Assembly (NCBI RefSeq): GCF_900299525.1
Contig: NZ_OMKA01000026.1
Coordinates: 434,001-498,000, forward strand
Origin: Aquimarina sp. Aq78
GTDB lineage: Bacteria > Bacteroidota > Bacteroidia > Flavobacteriales > Flavobacteriaceae
Length of the DNA stretch: 64,000 bases
Direction of reading: 5' to 3'
Shown in pieces: positions 33,705 to 43,465 of this stretch. Under the pieces are notes generated by a model. The model was not told the DNA's origin and did not search any database. It worked only from the letters and a program-made list of their open reading frames with translations. The translations under genes were made by a program, and so were the position numbers. Position 1 is the first letter of the stretch; the number at the start of each line of letters is the position of its first letter.

Positions 33705-36467
33705 ATGAAAAAAATTACATTAGTAATAATGATGATGGTATGCATTATTGCTACTGCACAAACAACAATTAGTGGAAAAGTTGTTGATGATGGTAACCAA
33801 CCTATTCCTGGAGCCAATATTGCATTAAAAAGCTCTTCTTCGGGAACAGTAACAGATTTTGACGGAATTTTTACTTTAACGGTTCAGGAATCGCCTCCTT
33901 TTACAATAATAGCGAGTTCTGTAGGGTTCGAATCCTCATCAGTAGATATATCTTCACAAACTACAGATTTGACTATTGTATTAAAAGAAGGTACAGAACT
34001 AGATGAAGTAGTCATTTCTGCTTCCAGAACTCCAGAACGTATCTTCGAATCACCAGTAAGTGTTGAACGTTTCGGAATTAAAGAAATTAAAAATACACCT
34101 TCAGTAGATTTCTATGATGGATTAGAGAACCTTAAAGGAGTTGATGTTAATACTAATAGTTTAACATTTAAATCAATTAACACCAGAGGATTTGCAACAT
34201 TTGCAAATACTCGTTTTGTGCAATTGGTAGATGGGATGGATAATACTGCACCGGCTCTTAATTTTGTGTTAGGAAACCTGTTGGGAATGACAGAACTTGA
34301 TGTTAATAGTGTAGAACTATTGCCAGGAGCATCTTCTGCGCTGTATGGAGCGAATGCTTTTAATGGAATTTTGTTTATGACGAGTAAAAGTCCATTTGAC
34401 CATCATGGAATTAGTGCGTATTTTAAAGGTGGAATCACTTCACAAGAAGCTGCAGGAGATAATGAGTTTTATGATTACGGAATCAGAGTTGCGCATAAGT
34501 TTTCAGAGAAATTCGCAGCAAAAGCTAATTTCTCGTATCTGCGAGGTACAGATTGGTTTGCAACCAACACTGTTAATGTTTTAAATCCTGCTACCGATAG
34601 GTCAGATCCTAATTATGATGGTCTTAATGTATATGGTGATGATTTTGGAATCAATATAAGAGGTGTGGGAGAGGCACTTGTGAATAGAGGAATTCTACCG
34701 GCAGGAGCAGAAAATCTACTACCAGATGAGAGCGTTAGTAGAACTGGATATGATGAGAAAGACTTAAATGCTAATAAGGCAGAAAGTATAAAATTTGATG
34801 CAGCATTACATTATAGACCATTTGCTAATGATTTTGAAGTTATTTATAACGGAAAAATAGGAAGAGGAACTACAATTTATCAAGGAGCAAATCGATATTC
34901 AATTCGTAATTTTTTCTTACAGCAGCACAAATTAGAGTTTAAGAATAATCACTTTTTTATTAGAGGATATTTAACAGATGAAAGTGCAGGAGATTCTTAT
35001 GATATAAGATTTACCGGAATTAATATTAATAGAAAATGGAAAGATGATCAAACTTGGTTTGGTGAATATGCAGGCGCTTTTGTTCAGGCAACATTAGCTG
35101 GTCAATTGCCAGAACAGGCTCATCTTATTGCAAGGCAAACAGCAGATACAGGTCGCCTTATACCGGGAACACCAGAGTTTGAACAAGCTTTTGAAACGGT
35201 AACTAATGATCCAAACTTATTAACCGGATCAAAATTTCAAGATGCTTCTCAGTTAAGGCATATGGATGTTAATTATAATTTAAGTCATATTACTGGTGAT
35301 TTCGCAGATATTCAGGTAGGAGGATCATTTAGAGAGTATAAACTGAATTCTTCAGGCACAATCTTTACAGATTTTGATGGGCCTATTAGGTATTCTGAAT
35401 ATGGAGCATATACACAAATTCAGAAAAAATTTGCAGATGAAAGAGTAAAAGTAACAGGATCTGTACGATATGATAAATCCGAATTGTTTGATGGTAATTT
35501 ATCGCCTAGGTTATCTATAGGATATACCTTAGGTAGTGAAAGAAATCATAATATTCGTGCCTCGGTACAAACAGGATTTAGAAATCCAACAACACAGGAT
35601 TTGTATATTGGTCTGGATGTAGGACGTGCAATATTGGTTGGATCGGCTAATGATAATTTAGACAGAGATGTAAGATCATTTGATGACTTAAGTGGAGCGG
35701 GTGAAACTATTGTAGGATCTGATACTGTCACAATAACAGGTAGAGCAGCTTATGAAAATTCGTTTTCGGCAAGTTCAGTAACAAATGGAGCACCAGAAGC
35801 CTCTGGTTCAACCCTGGTAGAACCAGAAAAAATTACTGCACTTGAAGTAGGGTATCGTGGTAAAATAAAGAAATTCATTATTGATCTAAGCGGGTATTAT
35901 AACCAGTACAAAGATTTTATATCAACCGAAAATGTGATAGTGCCATTATACGGTCAGGTAGGAGATGGAACATTATCGCTTCTAGCATTGCAGAATGATG
36001 ATTTTAAAGTGTATCAGGCGTATACAAACTCGGATGTAGATATAAAATCTTTTGGAGCTACAATTGGTGTAAATACCAGGATTCCGGGAGATTTTGATTT
36101 AGGTGTAAACTATACCTATGCAGAGCAAGATTTTGATAAAGATAAAGATCCTGATTTCATGACTAATTTTAATACTCCAAAACATAAAGTAAAGGCAACG
36201 TTTGGACATACAAATTTGTTTGAAAATTTTGGATTTAATACGAGTTATCGTTGGAGTGATGGTTACTTCTGGGAAGCATCATTCGGAAATGGAGATATAC
36301 CATCTTTCTCAGTTATCGATGCTCAGATAAATTATAAAATTCCAAAATTGAAAACCACTCTTAAAGTTGGCGCGACTAACATTGGAGGAGATGAATACTT
36401 CACGGCATTTGGAACTGGATTTATTGGATCCCAGTATTACATAGGCTTGTCAATAAATAATTTGTAA
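33705..36467 (+). CDS. TonB-dependent outer-membrane receptor
   Basis: A 920-residue outer-membrane transporter. A signal peptide (cleavage near CIIATAQ) is followed by a carboxypeptidase-regulatory-like domain (about 20-105; TISGKVVDDGNQPIPGANI), typical of SusC/FecA-like receptors of this phylum. Next comes the plug domain (about 115-235; SVERFGIKEIKNTPSVDFYD, and LPGASSALYGANAFNGILF), then the beta barrel to a C-terminal aromatic strand ending in YYIGLSINNL. The ligand is not evident. It is followed 32 bases later by an SGNH lipoprotein gene, probably its operon partner; no SusD-like gene is present. Confidence 0.92.
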   Translation: MKKITLVIMMMVCIIATAQTTISGKVVDDGNQPIPGANIALKSSSSGTVTDFDGIFTLTVQESPPFTIIASSVGFESSSVDISSQTTDLTIVLKEGTELDEVVISASRTPERIFESPVSVERFGIKEIKNTPSVDFYDGLENLKGVDVNTNSLTFKSINTRGFATFANTRFVQLVDGMDNTAPALNFVLGNLLGMTELDVNSVELLPGASSALYGANAFNGILFMTSKSPFDHHGISAYFKGGITSQEAAGDNEFYDYGIRVAHKFSEKFAAKANFSYLRGTDWFATNTVNVLNPATDRSDPNYDGLNVYGDDFGINIRGVGEALVNRGILPAGAENLLPDESVSRTGYDEKDLNANKAESIKFDAALHYRPFANDFEVIYNGKIGRGTTIYQGANRYSIRNFFLQQHKLEFKNNHFFIRGYLTDESAGDSYDIRFTGININRKWKDDQTWFGEYAGAFVQATLAGQLPEQAHLIARQTADTGRLIPGTPEFEQAFETVTNDPNLLTGSKFQDASQLRHMDVNYNLSHITGDFADIQVGGSFREYKLNSSGTIFTDFDGPIRYSEYGAYTQIQKKFADERVKVTGSVRYDKSELFDGNLSPRLSIGYTLGSERNHNIRASVQTGFRNPTTQDLYIGLDVGRAILVGSANDNLDRDVRSFDDLSGAGETIVGSDTVTITGRAAYENSFSASSVTNGAPEASGSTLVEPEKITALEVGYRGKIKKFIIDLSGYYNQYKDFISTENVIVPLYGQVGDGTLSLLALQNDDFKVYQAYTNSDVDIKSFGATIGVNTRIPGDFDLGVNYTYAEQDFDKDKDPDFMTNFNTPKHKVKATFGHTNLFENFGFNTSYRWSDGYFWEASFGNGDIPSFSVIDAQINYKIPKLKTTLKVGATNIGGDEYFTAFGTGFIGSQYYIGLSINNL

Positions 36468-36499
36468 GCAACGATTAAAAAACAATAAAAAAAGAACAG

Positions 36500-37984
36500 A
36501 TGAATACTCAATATAAATGGTTAATACTCCTGTTGATTTTTGGATGTATTTCTTGCGAATCAGATGATGATGCCTCTACCGCAGGAGAAGAAATAGTAAT
36601 TACCTCAGGGAACGCAGATTTTTCAAAATATGTTTCCTTAGGAAATTCTCTGGCTGCAGGATTTACAGATGGCGCTTTGTTTATTGCTGGACAAGAGAAC
36701 TCAATGCCTAATATTTTGGCGAAGCAATTTGCCATGGCAGGAGGAGGAGAATTTACACAACCTTTAATGAATGATAATATCGGGGGGGCTTTAATAGGAG
36801 GAACTCCAACTTTAAATCCAAGGTTTTATTTTTATAGTGATCCTAATCCTGATCCACCAAATGAATCGGGGCCACGATTATTAGGAACTATACCAGGTGA
36901 TGATACTCCCGAGGTACCCACCACAGAAATAACAAATATAATATCAGGGCCTTTTAATAATATGGGGATTCCTGGAGCTAAAAGCTTTCATTTACCTGCA
37001 GCGGGATATGGGAATGCAGCAGGGTTACCAAATTTGGCTAATCCTTATTTTGTGAGAATTGCTTCTGGTCCTACTGCATCTGTACTTGGAGATGCTATGG
37101 CTCAGAATCCAACATTTTTCTCGTTGTGGATCGGTAATAACGATGTGCTAGGGTATGCTTTGTCTGGTGGAGATGGCACAGACCCTATCACAGATGAAAC
37201 TACATTTACACAGGCTTATAATGCGTTAGTCACCACCTTAACTTCTGGTGGAGCAAAAGGAGTAGCATTTAATATTCCTGATGTAACATCGATACCACAT
37301 TTTACAACTGTACCTTATAACCCTGTTCCTTTAGACGCTGCGACAGCAGGGGCTGTTAACCAGGGATATGCAGCCTATAATGCAGGATTATTACAAATAG
37401 AAGGCATTGGAGGAATTGATGAGGCAGAAAGAAAAGCCAGAACAATAGAATTTGCAGCAGGACAAAATGCAGTAGTAATCGAAGATGAAAGTTTAACAAA
37501 TCTAACCGGATCTGGTTTGCCAAATTATAGACATGCTACTGCAGAAGATTTGTTGATATTGCCAAGTTCTTCTTTTATTGGTACTACAGTTGGAGGGAAT
37601 CCATTATTAATAAATGGGGTTTCAGTTCCTTTGGAAGATAAATGGGTATTAATACCAACAGAACAACAAGAGATATCTGCTGCAACTACTACATTTAATA
37701 CCATAATAAACACAGCAATACAACAAGCTGGTTTAGCATTTGTAGATGCAAATACAATCCTTAAAGAGGTTTCGGGAAGCGGAGTAATGTTTGATGATTT
37801 TTTGTTGCAAGGAAATTTAGTTTTTGGTGGCGCTTTTTCTTTGGATGGAGTGCATCCTACAGCTAGAGGTTATGCTTTTTTAGCGAATAAAGCAATGGAG
37901 TCTATAAATACTACATATGGTTCTAATTTACCTATGGTGAAAGCAGTGGATTACCCAACTTTTTATTCGCCGTTGTTAAAATAA
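36500..37984 (+). CDS. SGNH/GDSL-family lipoprotein hydrolase
   Basis: A 494-residue lipoprotein with a lipobox at Cys19 or nearby (FGCISCESDDD). The SGNH esterase blocks are visible in order: block I VSLGNSLAAGFTDG with the nucleophile Ser, block III WIGNNDVLG with the Asn, and block V SLDGVHPTARGY with the Asp-x-x-His pair near the C-terminus. These give a complete catalytic set, although the block order spans an unusually long insertion. It probably deacylates a lipid or polysaccharide substrate at the cell surface. It follows the TonB receptor by 32 bases and ends before a perfect palindromic terminator. The substrate is unknown. Confidence 0.87.
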   Translation: MNTQYKWLILLLIFGCISCESDDDASTAGEEIVITSGNADFSKYVSLGNSLAAGFTDGALFIAGQENSMPNILAKQFAMAGGGEFTQPLMNDNIGGALIGGTPTLNPRFYFYSDPNPDPPNESGPRLLGTIPGDDTPEVPTTEITNIISGPFNNMGIPGAKSFHLPAAGYGNAAGLPNLANPYFVRIASGPTASVLGDAMAQNPTFFSLWIGNNDVLGYALSGGDGTDPITDETTFTQAYNALVTTLTSGGAKGVAFNIPDVTSIPHFTTVPYNPVPLDAATAGAVNQGYAAYNAGLLQIEGIGGIDEAERKARTIEFAAGQNAVVIEDESLTNLTGSGLPNYRHATAEDLLILPSSSFIGTTVGGNPLLINGVSVPLEDKWVLIPTEQQEISAATTTFNTIINTAIQQAGLAFVDANTILKEVSGSGVMFDDFLLQGNLVFGGAFSLDGVHPTARGYAFLANKAMESINTTYGSNLPMVKAVDYPTFYSPLLK

Positions 37985-38000
37985 ATCATAAATTCTAAAA

Positions 38001-38042
38001 TAACAAAACCCACTTTAGGATATCCTAAAGTGGGTTTTGTTA
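38001..38042. terminator. Perfect 21-bp palindromic bidirectional terminator
   Basis: The arms 38001-38021 and 38022-38042 are exact reverse complements, centred on GGATATCC. The right end (38040-38042) is also the stop codon of the convergent fatty acid hydroxylase gene, so the hairpin overlaps that coding end. Confidence 0.92.
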
Positions 38043-39314
38043 TGCTGTTTGCTGAATAGAATGAGAATTGTAGTTCCTTTCTATTAATTGAAAATATAAG
38101 GATAGTAAAAAAGATATAATTATATATCCCAAAACAACAAATGTAGCTCCTTGAAAAATTGTGTCAATATTAAACCAACTGCCATAATAAAGTATAAAAT
38201 ACAATCCCATTGCAAGCTTAATACATTCTGCAAACAAAGAAATTATATGTCGATCCATTAGAGAGGTATAAGCAAATATTGATACCGCCAGAAAGATAGA
38301 GTAATTTATAATTTGAATAAACTCCAGATCGCCAACGCTAATCAATAAATAATACATAAGTGCTACTGTAGTTACGAGCTGAAACCAGGACCACAATTTT
38401 AATACTAATGAACTTTCTGTTTTGTATTTCTGTCTGGAATAAGGATTAGTGATGAGCTGTATGGGATATTTTTCTTTTACATCCTCTGGTCGCCATCCTG
38501 TAGGCATAAACCATATCCTGATTTTATCAAACCAATTTTGGGTTCTCCATGCATCTTTTATTATTCCCCACAGGTGCATGAAATTGATAAAGAAAGGATT
38601 CCACGTGTTTACAGGTTTTTTTACGCCATAAATAGGTGGTTTGTCTGGTAGTTCTTCTTGAAAAGTTCCAAAAAGTTTATCCCAAAAAATAAATATTTCA
38701 GAATAATTTTTATCCAGATATTCGTCATTAATAGCGTGATGAACCCTATGGTGAGAAGGAGTGACAATAATGTGTTCTAAAATTCCCATTTTGTTGATCA
38801 ATCGAGTATGATACCAAAATTGAGCAAAGAAATGGATAGGAGCAACAAATGCAACTATACTTGCTGGTATCCCAACTAATGCTAATGGAATGTAAAGAAA
38901 AAAATAAATAGCAACTATTGCAGATACATTTTGTCGTAAAGCACATGCTAGATTATATTCTTCACTACTGTGATGTATAATATGTCGGTTCCAGAATAAA
39001 TTTATCGTATGATTAAAGCGATGAGACCAATAGCCAACAAAATCTAAGCCGATAAAGGTTAAAATATATATCAAAAATGTAGATTTAATTTCTATTAAAG
39101 CCAGATGTTCAACCATCCACTCATAGCTTAAAATAATAACAGTAAGGCCTATCAAGCTTTTGAGTGTGTTTGTGATACCCGAACTAATACTCGAAATTGT
39201 ATCCATACCTTCATTAACCGGTATTTTTCTCCATCTACTTATTAAATATTCAATAAGTATGAGTACAATAAAGCCTGGTATTGCATAGCTTAATGCGGTT
39301 GCATAAGTTTCCAT
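38040..39314 (-). CDS. Fatty acid hydroxylase/sterol desaturase superfamily membrane protein
   Basis: A 424-residue integral membrane di-iron enzyme. The histidine boxes that ligate iron are visible: HRFNH, HIIHHSSEEYN and HRVHH, with further His residues nearby (FAQFWYHTRLI). Several transmembrane segments flank them, and a C-terminal block of about four helices follows that core proteins of 280-300 residues lack. Flavobacterial members of this family are often annotated near lipid genes, but the substrate (sterol, fatty acid or carotenoid) cannot be read from sequence. It converges on the SGNH lipoprotein gene through a shared terminator. Confidence 0.87.
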   Translation of the reverse strand: METYATALSYAIPGFIVLILIEYLISRWRKIPVNEGMDTISSISSGITNTLKSLIGLTVIILSYEWMVEHLALIEIKSTFLIYILTFIGLDFVGYWSHRFNHTINLFWNRHIIHHSSEEYNLACALRQNVSAIVAIYFFLYIPLALVGIPASIVAFVAPIHFFAQFWYHTRLINKMGILEHIIVTPSHHRVHHAINDEYLDKNYSEIFIFWDKLFGTFQEELPDKPPIYGVKKPVNTWNPFFINFMHLWGIIKDAWRTQNWFDKIRIWFMPTGWRPEDVKEKYPIQLITNPYSRQKYKTESSLVLKLWSWFQLVTTVALMYYLLISVGDLEFIQIINYSIFLAVSIFAYTSLMDRHIISLFAECIKLAMGLYFILYYGSWFNIDTIFQGATFVVLGYIIISFLLSLYFQLIERNYNSHSIQQTA

Positions 39315-39492
39315 TTAACTAGTTTTATCTAAAAATAAGGAAAATATTTATTTCGAAAAATTAATTCATTCAAACAATTCGAAGTTACCATATAACCGTA
39401 AAAAAAGAGATGTCATGGGAGTTGAAAAAAGAAGTAAAGTGCTACTTGAAAAAAACTAAAGAAATTGAGTTATTTTTTTCATTTTAAAAGAC

Positions 39493-39500
39493 TATATTTG
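39493..39500 (+). promoter_or_regulatory. -7 promoter box of atpD (TATATTTG)
   Basis: An exact TAnnTTTG match 85 bases before the atpD ATG. The leader between them is AT-rich and I see no strong structure in it. Confidence 0.6.
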
Positions 39501-39585
39501 CAGCCTGAAAAAAGCTAGTATTCAGTATGGTTGAGTACTTGATTTTTTTAACATAGTTAAATACTAAACATTAAATAGTTATATA

Positions 39586-41094
39586 ATGTCTAAAGTTACG
39601 GGTAAAGTATCTCAAATTGTAGGTCCGGTTATCGATGTAGAATTCGCAGCTGGTACTGAATTACCAAAAATTTATGATTCGTTAGAAATTAACAAAACAG
39701 ACGGTAGTATACTAGTGTTAGAGGTTCAGTCTCACATTGGTGAAGATACTGTGCGTACTATTGCAATGGATTCCAGTGATGGATTGAGCAGAGGAATTGA
39801 AGTAGTTGCAACAGGAGCTCCTATCCAAATGCCAATAGGTGGTGACGTATATGGACGTCTATTTAATGTAATTGGGGATGCGATTGATGGTCTTGGTGAT
39901 CTTCCAAAAGCAGGAAAAGAAGGACTTCCGATTCACCGTCAAGCTCCTAAATTTGAGGATTTATCAACTTCTACAGAGGTTTTATTTACTGGGATTAAAG
40001 TAATCGATCTTATTGAGCCTTATGCAAAAGGAGGTAAGATTGGATTATTTGGTGGTGCCGGTGTAGGTAAAACAGTACTTATTCAGGAGTTGATTAATAA
40101 TATTGCAAAAGGACATGGTGGTCTTTCTGTATTTGCAGGAGTTGGAGAAAGAACACGTGAGGGGAATGACCTTCTTCGTGAAATGCTAGAATCTGGAATT
40201 ATCAAATACGGTGATGATTTTATGCACTCTATGGAAAATGGAGGATGGGATCTTTCTAAAGTAGATAAAGAGGTAATGAAAGAATCTAAAGCTACTTTCG
40301 TATTCGGACAAATGAATGAGCCTCCAGGAGCACGTGCACGTGTAGCACTATCTGGTCTTACTATAGCAGAATATTTCCGTGATGGAGCTGGAGATGGACA
40401 AGGGAAAGATGTACTTTTCTTCGTAGATAATATCTTCCGTTTTACACAAGCAGGTTCTGAAGTATCAGCACTTCTGGGACGTATGCCATCAGCGGTGGGT
40501 TACCAACCTACATTAGCAACAGAAATGGGTGTGATGCAGGAACGTATTACTTCTACAAAGAAAGGATCAATTACATCTGTACAGGCAGTTTATGTACCTG
40601 CAGATGACCTTACCGATCCTGCACCAGCAACAACATTTGCTCACTTAGATGCAACAACAGTATTATCTCGTAAAATTGCAGAGCTTGGTATCTATCCAGC
40701 GGTAGATCCACTAGATTCTACTTCAAGAATCCTTTCAGCAGATATTCTTGGAGATGAGCACTACAATTGTGCACAACGAGTAAAAGAGCTATTACAACGC
40801 TATAAAGAATTACAGGATATTATTGCTATCCTTGGTATGGAAGAACTATCTGAAGAAGATAAGTTAGCTGTAGGACGTGCGCGTCGTGTACAACGTTTCT
40901 TATCTCAACCATTCCATGTAGCAGAACAATTTACTGGTATCCCAGGATGCTTAGTAGATATTAAAGATACCATTAAGGCATTTACAATGATTATGGATGG
41001 TGAATTAGATCACCTGCCAGAAGCAGCATTTAACCTTAAAGGAACAATCGAAGAAGCTATAGAAGCTGGTGAAAAAATGTTAGCAGAGGCATAA
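39586..41094 (+). CDS. atpD: F1Fo ATP synthase subunit beta
   Basis: The catalytic beta subunit of the F1 head at the cytoplasmic face of the inner membrane. The 502-residue protein has the P-loop GGAGVGKT at residues 156-163, the VFAGVGERTREGNDL segment, Walker B LFFVDNIFRF, and the catalytic ALLGRMPSAVGYQP loop. Compared with the E. coli subunit it carries an extra segment of roughly 20 residues after the DLLREMLESG region (containing HSMENGGWDLSKVD), a feature I know from other Bacteroidota. Only atpD and atpC are here, as is usual in flavobacteria, where the other atp genes lie elsewhere. Confidence 0.98.
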   Translation: MSKVTGKVSQIVGPVIDVEFAAGTELPKIYDSLEINKTDGSILVLEVQSHIGEDTVRTIAMDSSDGLSRGIEVVATGAPIQMPIGGDVYGRLFNVIGDAIDGLGDLPKAGKEGLPIHRQAPKFEDLSTSTEVLFTGIKVIDLIEPYAKGGKIGLFGGAGVGKTVLIQELINNIAKGHGGLSVFAGVGERTREGNDLLREMLESGIIKYGDDFMHSMENGGWDLSKVDKEVMKESKATFVFGQMNEPPGARARVALSGLTIAEYFRDGAGDGQGKDVLFFVDNIFRFTQAGSEVSALLGRMPSAVGYQPTLATEMGVMQERITSTKKGSITSVQAVYVPADDLTDPAPATTFAHLDATTVLSRKIAELGIYPAVDPLDSTSRILSADILGDEHYNCAQRVKELLQRYKELQDIIAILGMEELSEEDKLAVGRARRVQRFLSQPFHVAEQFTGIPGCLVDIKDTIKAFTMIMDGELDHLPEAAFNLKGTIEEAIEAGEKMLAEA

Positions 41095-41115
41095 ATTAGT
41101 AGTGAGAAGTTAGTA

Positions 41116-41171
41116 ATTGAGTAGTGAGATTAGTTTCTTTCTCATTATGATCTAAATACTAATTACTCAAT
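41116..41171 (+). other. Repeat-rich atpD-atpC spacer with a stem-loop
   Basis: The 94-base spacer has a repeated TAGTGAG-type unit and a 9-bp stem (ATTGAGTAG at 41116-41124 with TTACTCAAT at 41163-41171, one G-T pair). It may modulate atpC expression or protect the upstream mRNA. No promoter consensus is visible, so atpC is taken as cotranscribed. Confidence 0.35.
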
Positions 41172-41188
41172 ACTGAATACTTAAAAAT

Positions 41189-41467
41189 ATGTATTTAGAA
41201 ATAGTAACTCCAGAAGCAATATTATTTAGTGGTGAAGTAACCTCGGTTGCTGTACCAGGAATAGATGGAGAGTTTCAGATGTTAGATAATCACGCACCTA
41301 TTGTTTCCTTACTAGGAAAAGGAGATGTAAAAGTGTATGGTGAGATGAATCTAGAAGAAGAAGTTGCCGATAAATTCACAAAAGGTGGAAATGGAGCAAC
41401 ACTACTTTCTATTACCTCGGGAACTATCGAAATGAAAGATAATAAGGTTATTGTACTTGCAGATTAG
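41189..41467 (+). CDS. atpC: F1Fo ATP synthase subunit epsilon
   Basis: The central-stalk epsilon subunit that couples rotation and can inhibit ATP hydrolysis. At 92 residues it matches only the N-terminal beta-sandwich (MYLEIVTPEAILFSGEVTSV, then GIDGEFQMLDNHAPIVSLL); the C-terminal two-helix inhibitory hairpin of longer homologues is missing. Short epsilon subunits are common in Bacteroidota, so this is not a truncation. It follows atpD and is ended by a terminator that runs into the next gene's start. Confidence 0.95.
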   Translation: MYLEIVTPEAILFSGEVTSVAVPGIDGEFQMLDNHAPIVSLLGKGDVKVYGEMNLEEEVADKFTKGGNGATLLSITSGTIEMKDNKVIVLAD

Positions 41468-41503
41468 TACGGTACTTAATTAAGGTTTTTTTATTATATA
41501 TTT

Positions 41504-41535
41504 AATCCCTATTAATAATTTAATAGGGATTTTTT
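41504..41535 (+). terminator. Intrinsic terminator of atpDC, abutting the LytTR gene start
   Basis: A 12-bp perfect stem (41504-41515 with 41520-41531) and a 4-base loop, followed by a T run. The hairpin ends 4 bases before the ATG at 41536, so any read-through transcript would have the LytTR start folded against it. Confidence 0.88.
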
Positions 41536-42354
41536 ATGCTTTTAAATAAATCATGTCCATATTCAATATCTTTTAGATACCATTTTTTGATCGCTGCCAT
41601 TCTAGGCATAATAGTAGTGTTTATTATTGTTTTTCTACACCCATTAGGATCTAATAATTTTACAAGCCCTTTTAAAACCCTCTACTTTACAGGATATGGA
41701 ATTATTGTATTTTTTACATATTTGATCGCTGTAATTTTTTCTAATGGATATTACTTACGTTTCAAAATCTGGAAATGGATAGAAGAACTGATTTTTTGTT
41801 TATTTTTTATAATTATCGCCATTATGATTGCTTTTTTCTACACAGAAGTGATTATCAATAAAACACCAGAACGACTTACTTTAATTTTGTTTTTAAACTG
41901 GTTTAAAATGGTATTTCTCGGATTTGGTGTCATTATGCTTGTAGTTACGGCTTTATTGAGAAACTATTACAAATCGATGAATAATGTAATATCAGAAAAG
42001 AAAAAACCTCCTGTGGAACAATCAAAAATTAAGTTGAAAGGTACATTAAAAAAGGAATTGTTTTCTGTAGAAGAAACATCTATTGTTTATGTCAGGTCTG
42101 AGGATAATTATGTGTATATATATTATGTAGAAGAAGAATTATTGAAAGAGAAAATGCTTAGAAATACCTTAACAAATATAGAAAAACAGCTCTCATCCTT
42201 AATCAAAGCACATAGATCATATTTAATTAATCCAGATTTTATTATTTCATTAAAAGGAAATGCTCAAAATGCAAAACTTCAGTTAAAAAATGTTGAAGGC
42301 TATATTCCGGTATCAAAAACGTACTTTACATCTGTAAAAAACACTATTAATTAG
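41536..42354 (+). CDS. Membrane-bound LytTR-family transcriptional regulator
   Basis: A 272-residue protein with four hydrophobic segments (about 16-36, 48-68, 85-103 and 115-140) and a C-terminal LytTR DNA-binding domain (about 170-272). That domain has the usual signatures: KELFSVEETSIVYVRSEDNY, the LRNTLTNIEKQL helix and the IKAHRSYLINPDFI block. LytTR regulators bind direct repeats spaced by about two helical turns. It lacks a receiver or histidine kinase domain, so it is probably a one-component membrane sensor. Its ATG lies right after the atpC terminator; no separate promoter is evident. Confidence 0.85.
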   Translation: MLLNKSCPYSISFRYHFLIAAILGIIVVFIIVFLHPLGSNNFTSPFKTLYFTGYGIIVFFTYLIAVIFSNGYYLRFKIWKWIEELIFCLFFIIIAIMIAFFYTEVIINKTPERLTLILFLNWFKMVFLGFGVIMLVVTALLRNYYKSMNNVISEKKKPPVEQSKIKLKGTLKKELFSVEETSIVYVRSEDNYVYIYYVEEELLKEKMLRNTLTNIEKQLSSLIKAHRSYLINPDFIISLKGNAQNAKLQLKNVEGYIPVSKTYFTSVKNTIN

Positions 42355-42480
42355 CCAAGAATTAATAGTATTTCACCCCAAAATGTATTTGTTTACCACA
42401 AAAAATAAGTAGTGATAACTTTCTTTTTTTTCAGAGTACAGAGTTCTTTTCATTTGTGTCATTAATTAAAAATTGCACTT

Positions 42481-43344
42481 ATGAAAAAAATAGTAAAAAC
42501 AATGAAATGGTTGGCGGTAACTATTATTTCTACTCTCATTATAATTGTTTTGTGGATTCGATTTTCGAGATTTACTGATACAATGATATATAAAACTAAT
42601 GGCCTTACGTATGATAGTTTTCAAACCGAATATGCTCATCAAGAATATTATTATGAGGTAGATAAAAATGTAAAGATTCATGCAGTGCTTTTTAAGCCAG
42701 ATTCCACCATTTCTCCTATAGGAACAATTATACATTATTCGGGAAAAGGAATGCATTTAATGTCATCTCAGAAATATTATAAATCAATATTGGATAAGGG
42801 GTTTCAGGTATTTAGTTTTGAGCGAAGAAATTTTGGTAAATCTACAGGAACAGCAGATAATTCTGTACAACTAAAGAAAGATGCTCTTTATGTTTTTGAT
42901 GAAATAACAAAGCATAAAGATGTTATAGACACCTCTATCATTATTTGGGGACAATCATTAGGAGGTGCTTTTGCAATAATGAATGCAGCAGAAAGACAAG
43001 AGAAAATTGATGGTCTTATTGTAGAAGGTACATTTAGCTCCTTTCCTGATATAGGAAAAGTATATGCAAATGCATTACACATGGAAAACTTTAAAGCATT
43101 TATACCTTTGTTAATGAATAATGATTTTCCTGCAGAAAAAGAAATAAAGAAAATCAAAAAACCAGTATTGGTAATACATAGTTATAATGACAAACAAGTT
43201 CCATATAAATTGGGTGAAAAACTATACAAATCTTCAAATAAAGATAATACAGAATTTTGGAAAGTAAAGAGCAAGCATATTAAAGCACTATTTGATTACG
43301 AAAAAGAATATATAGGTAAATTTTTGGAAATGATTAGTAATTGA
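42481..43344 (+). CDS. Membrane-anchored alpha/beta hydrolase
   Basis: A 287-residue protein with one N-terminal transmembrane helix (about 10-27) and an alpha/beta-hydrolase domain. The nucleophile elbow GQSLGGAF places Ser159; the acid is likely the Asp in VIHSYNDKQVP and the His is in KSKHIKALF. The motif pattern resembles the FrsA/BAAT-like or serine aminopeptidase S33 group (family PF12146-type). The substrate is unknown. It sits between the LytTR regulator and a large S9 peptidase gene, all on the plus strand with separate spacers of over 100 bases. Confidence 0.82.
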   Translation: MKKIVKTMKWLAVTIISTLIIIVLWIRFSRFTDTMIYKTNGLTYDSFQTEYAHQEYYYEVDKNVKIHAVLFKPDSTISPIGTIIHYSGKGMHLMSSQKYYKSILDKGFQVFSFERRNFGKSTGTADNSVQLKKDALYVFDEITKHKDVIDTSIIIWGQSLGGAFAIMNAAERQEKIDGLIVEGTFSSFPDIGKVYANALHMENFKAFIPLLMNNDFPAEKEIKKIKKPVLVIHSYNDKQVPYKLGEKLYKSSNKDNTEFWKVKSKHIKALFDYEKEYIGKFLEMISN

Positions 43345-43465
43345 GTGATAGTTAACCTAAATCATTGATTTTTAGATAAAATTATGTTAAACAGCCTTTT
43401 TTGGTAAAAAGGTTTTATACTTTTCGAGAGCATATATAATCACTCTAATTGTTAAAACCTTACAT

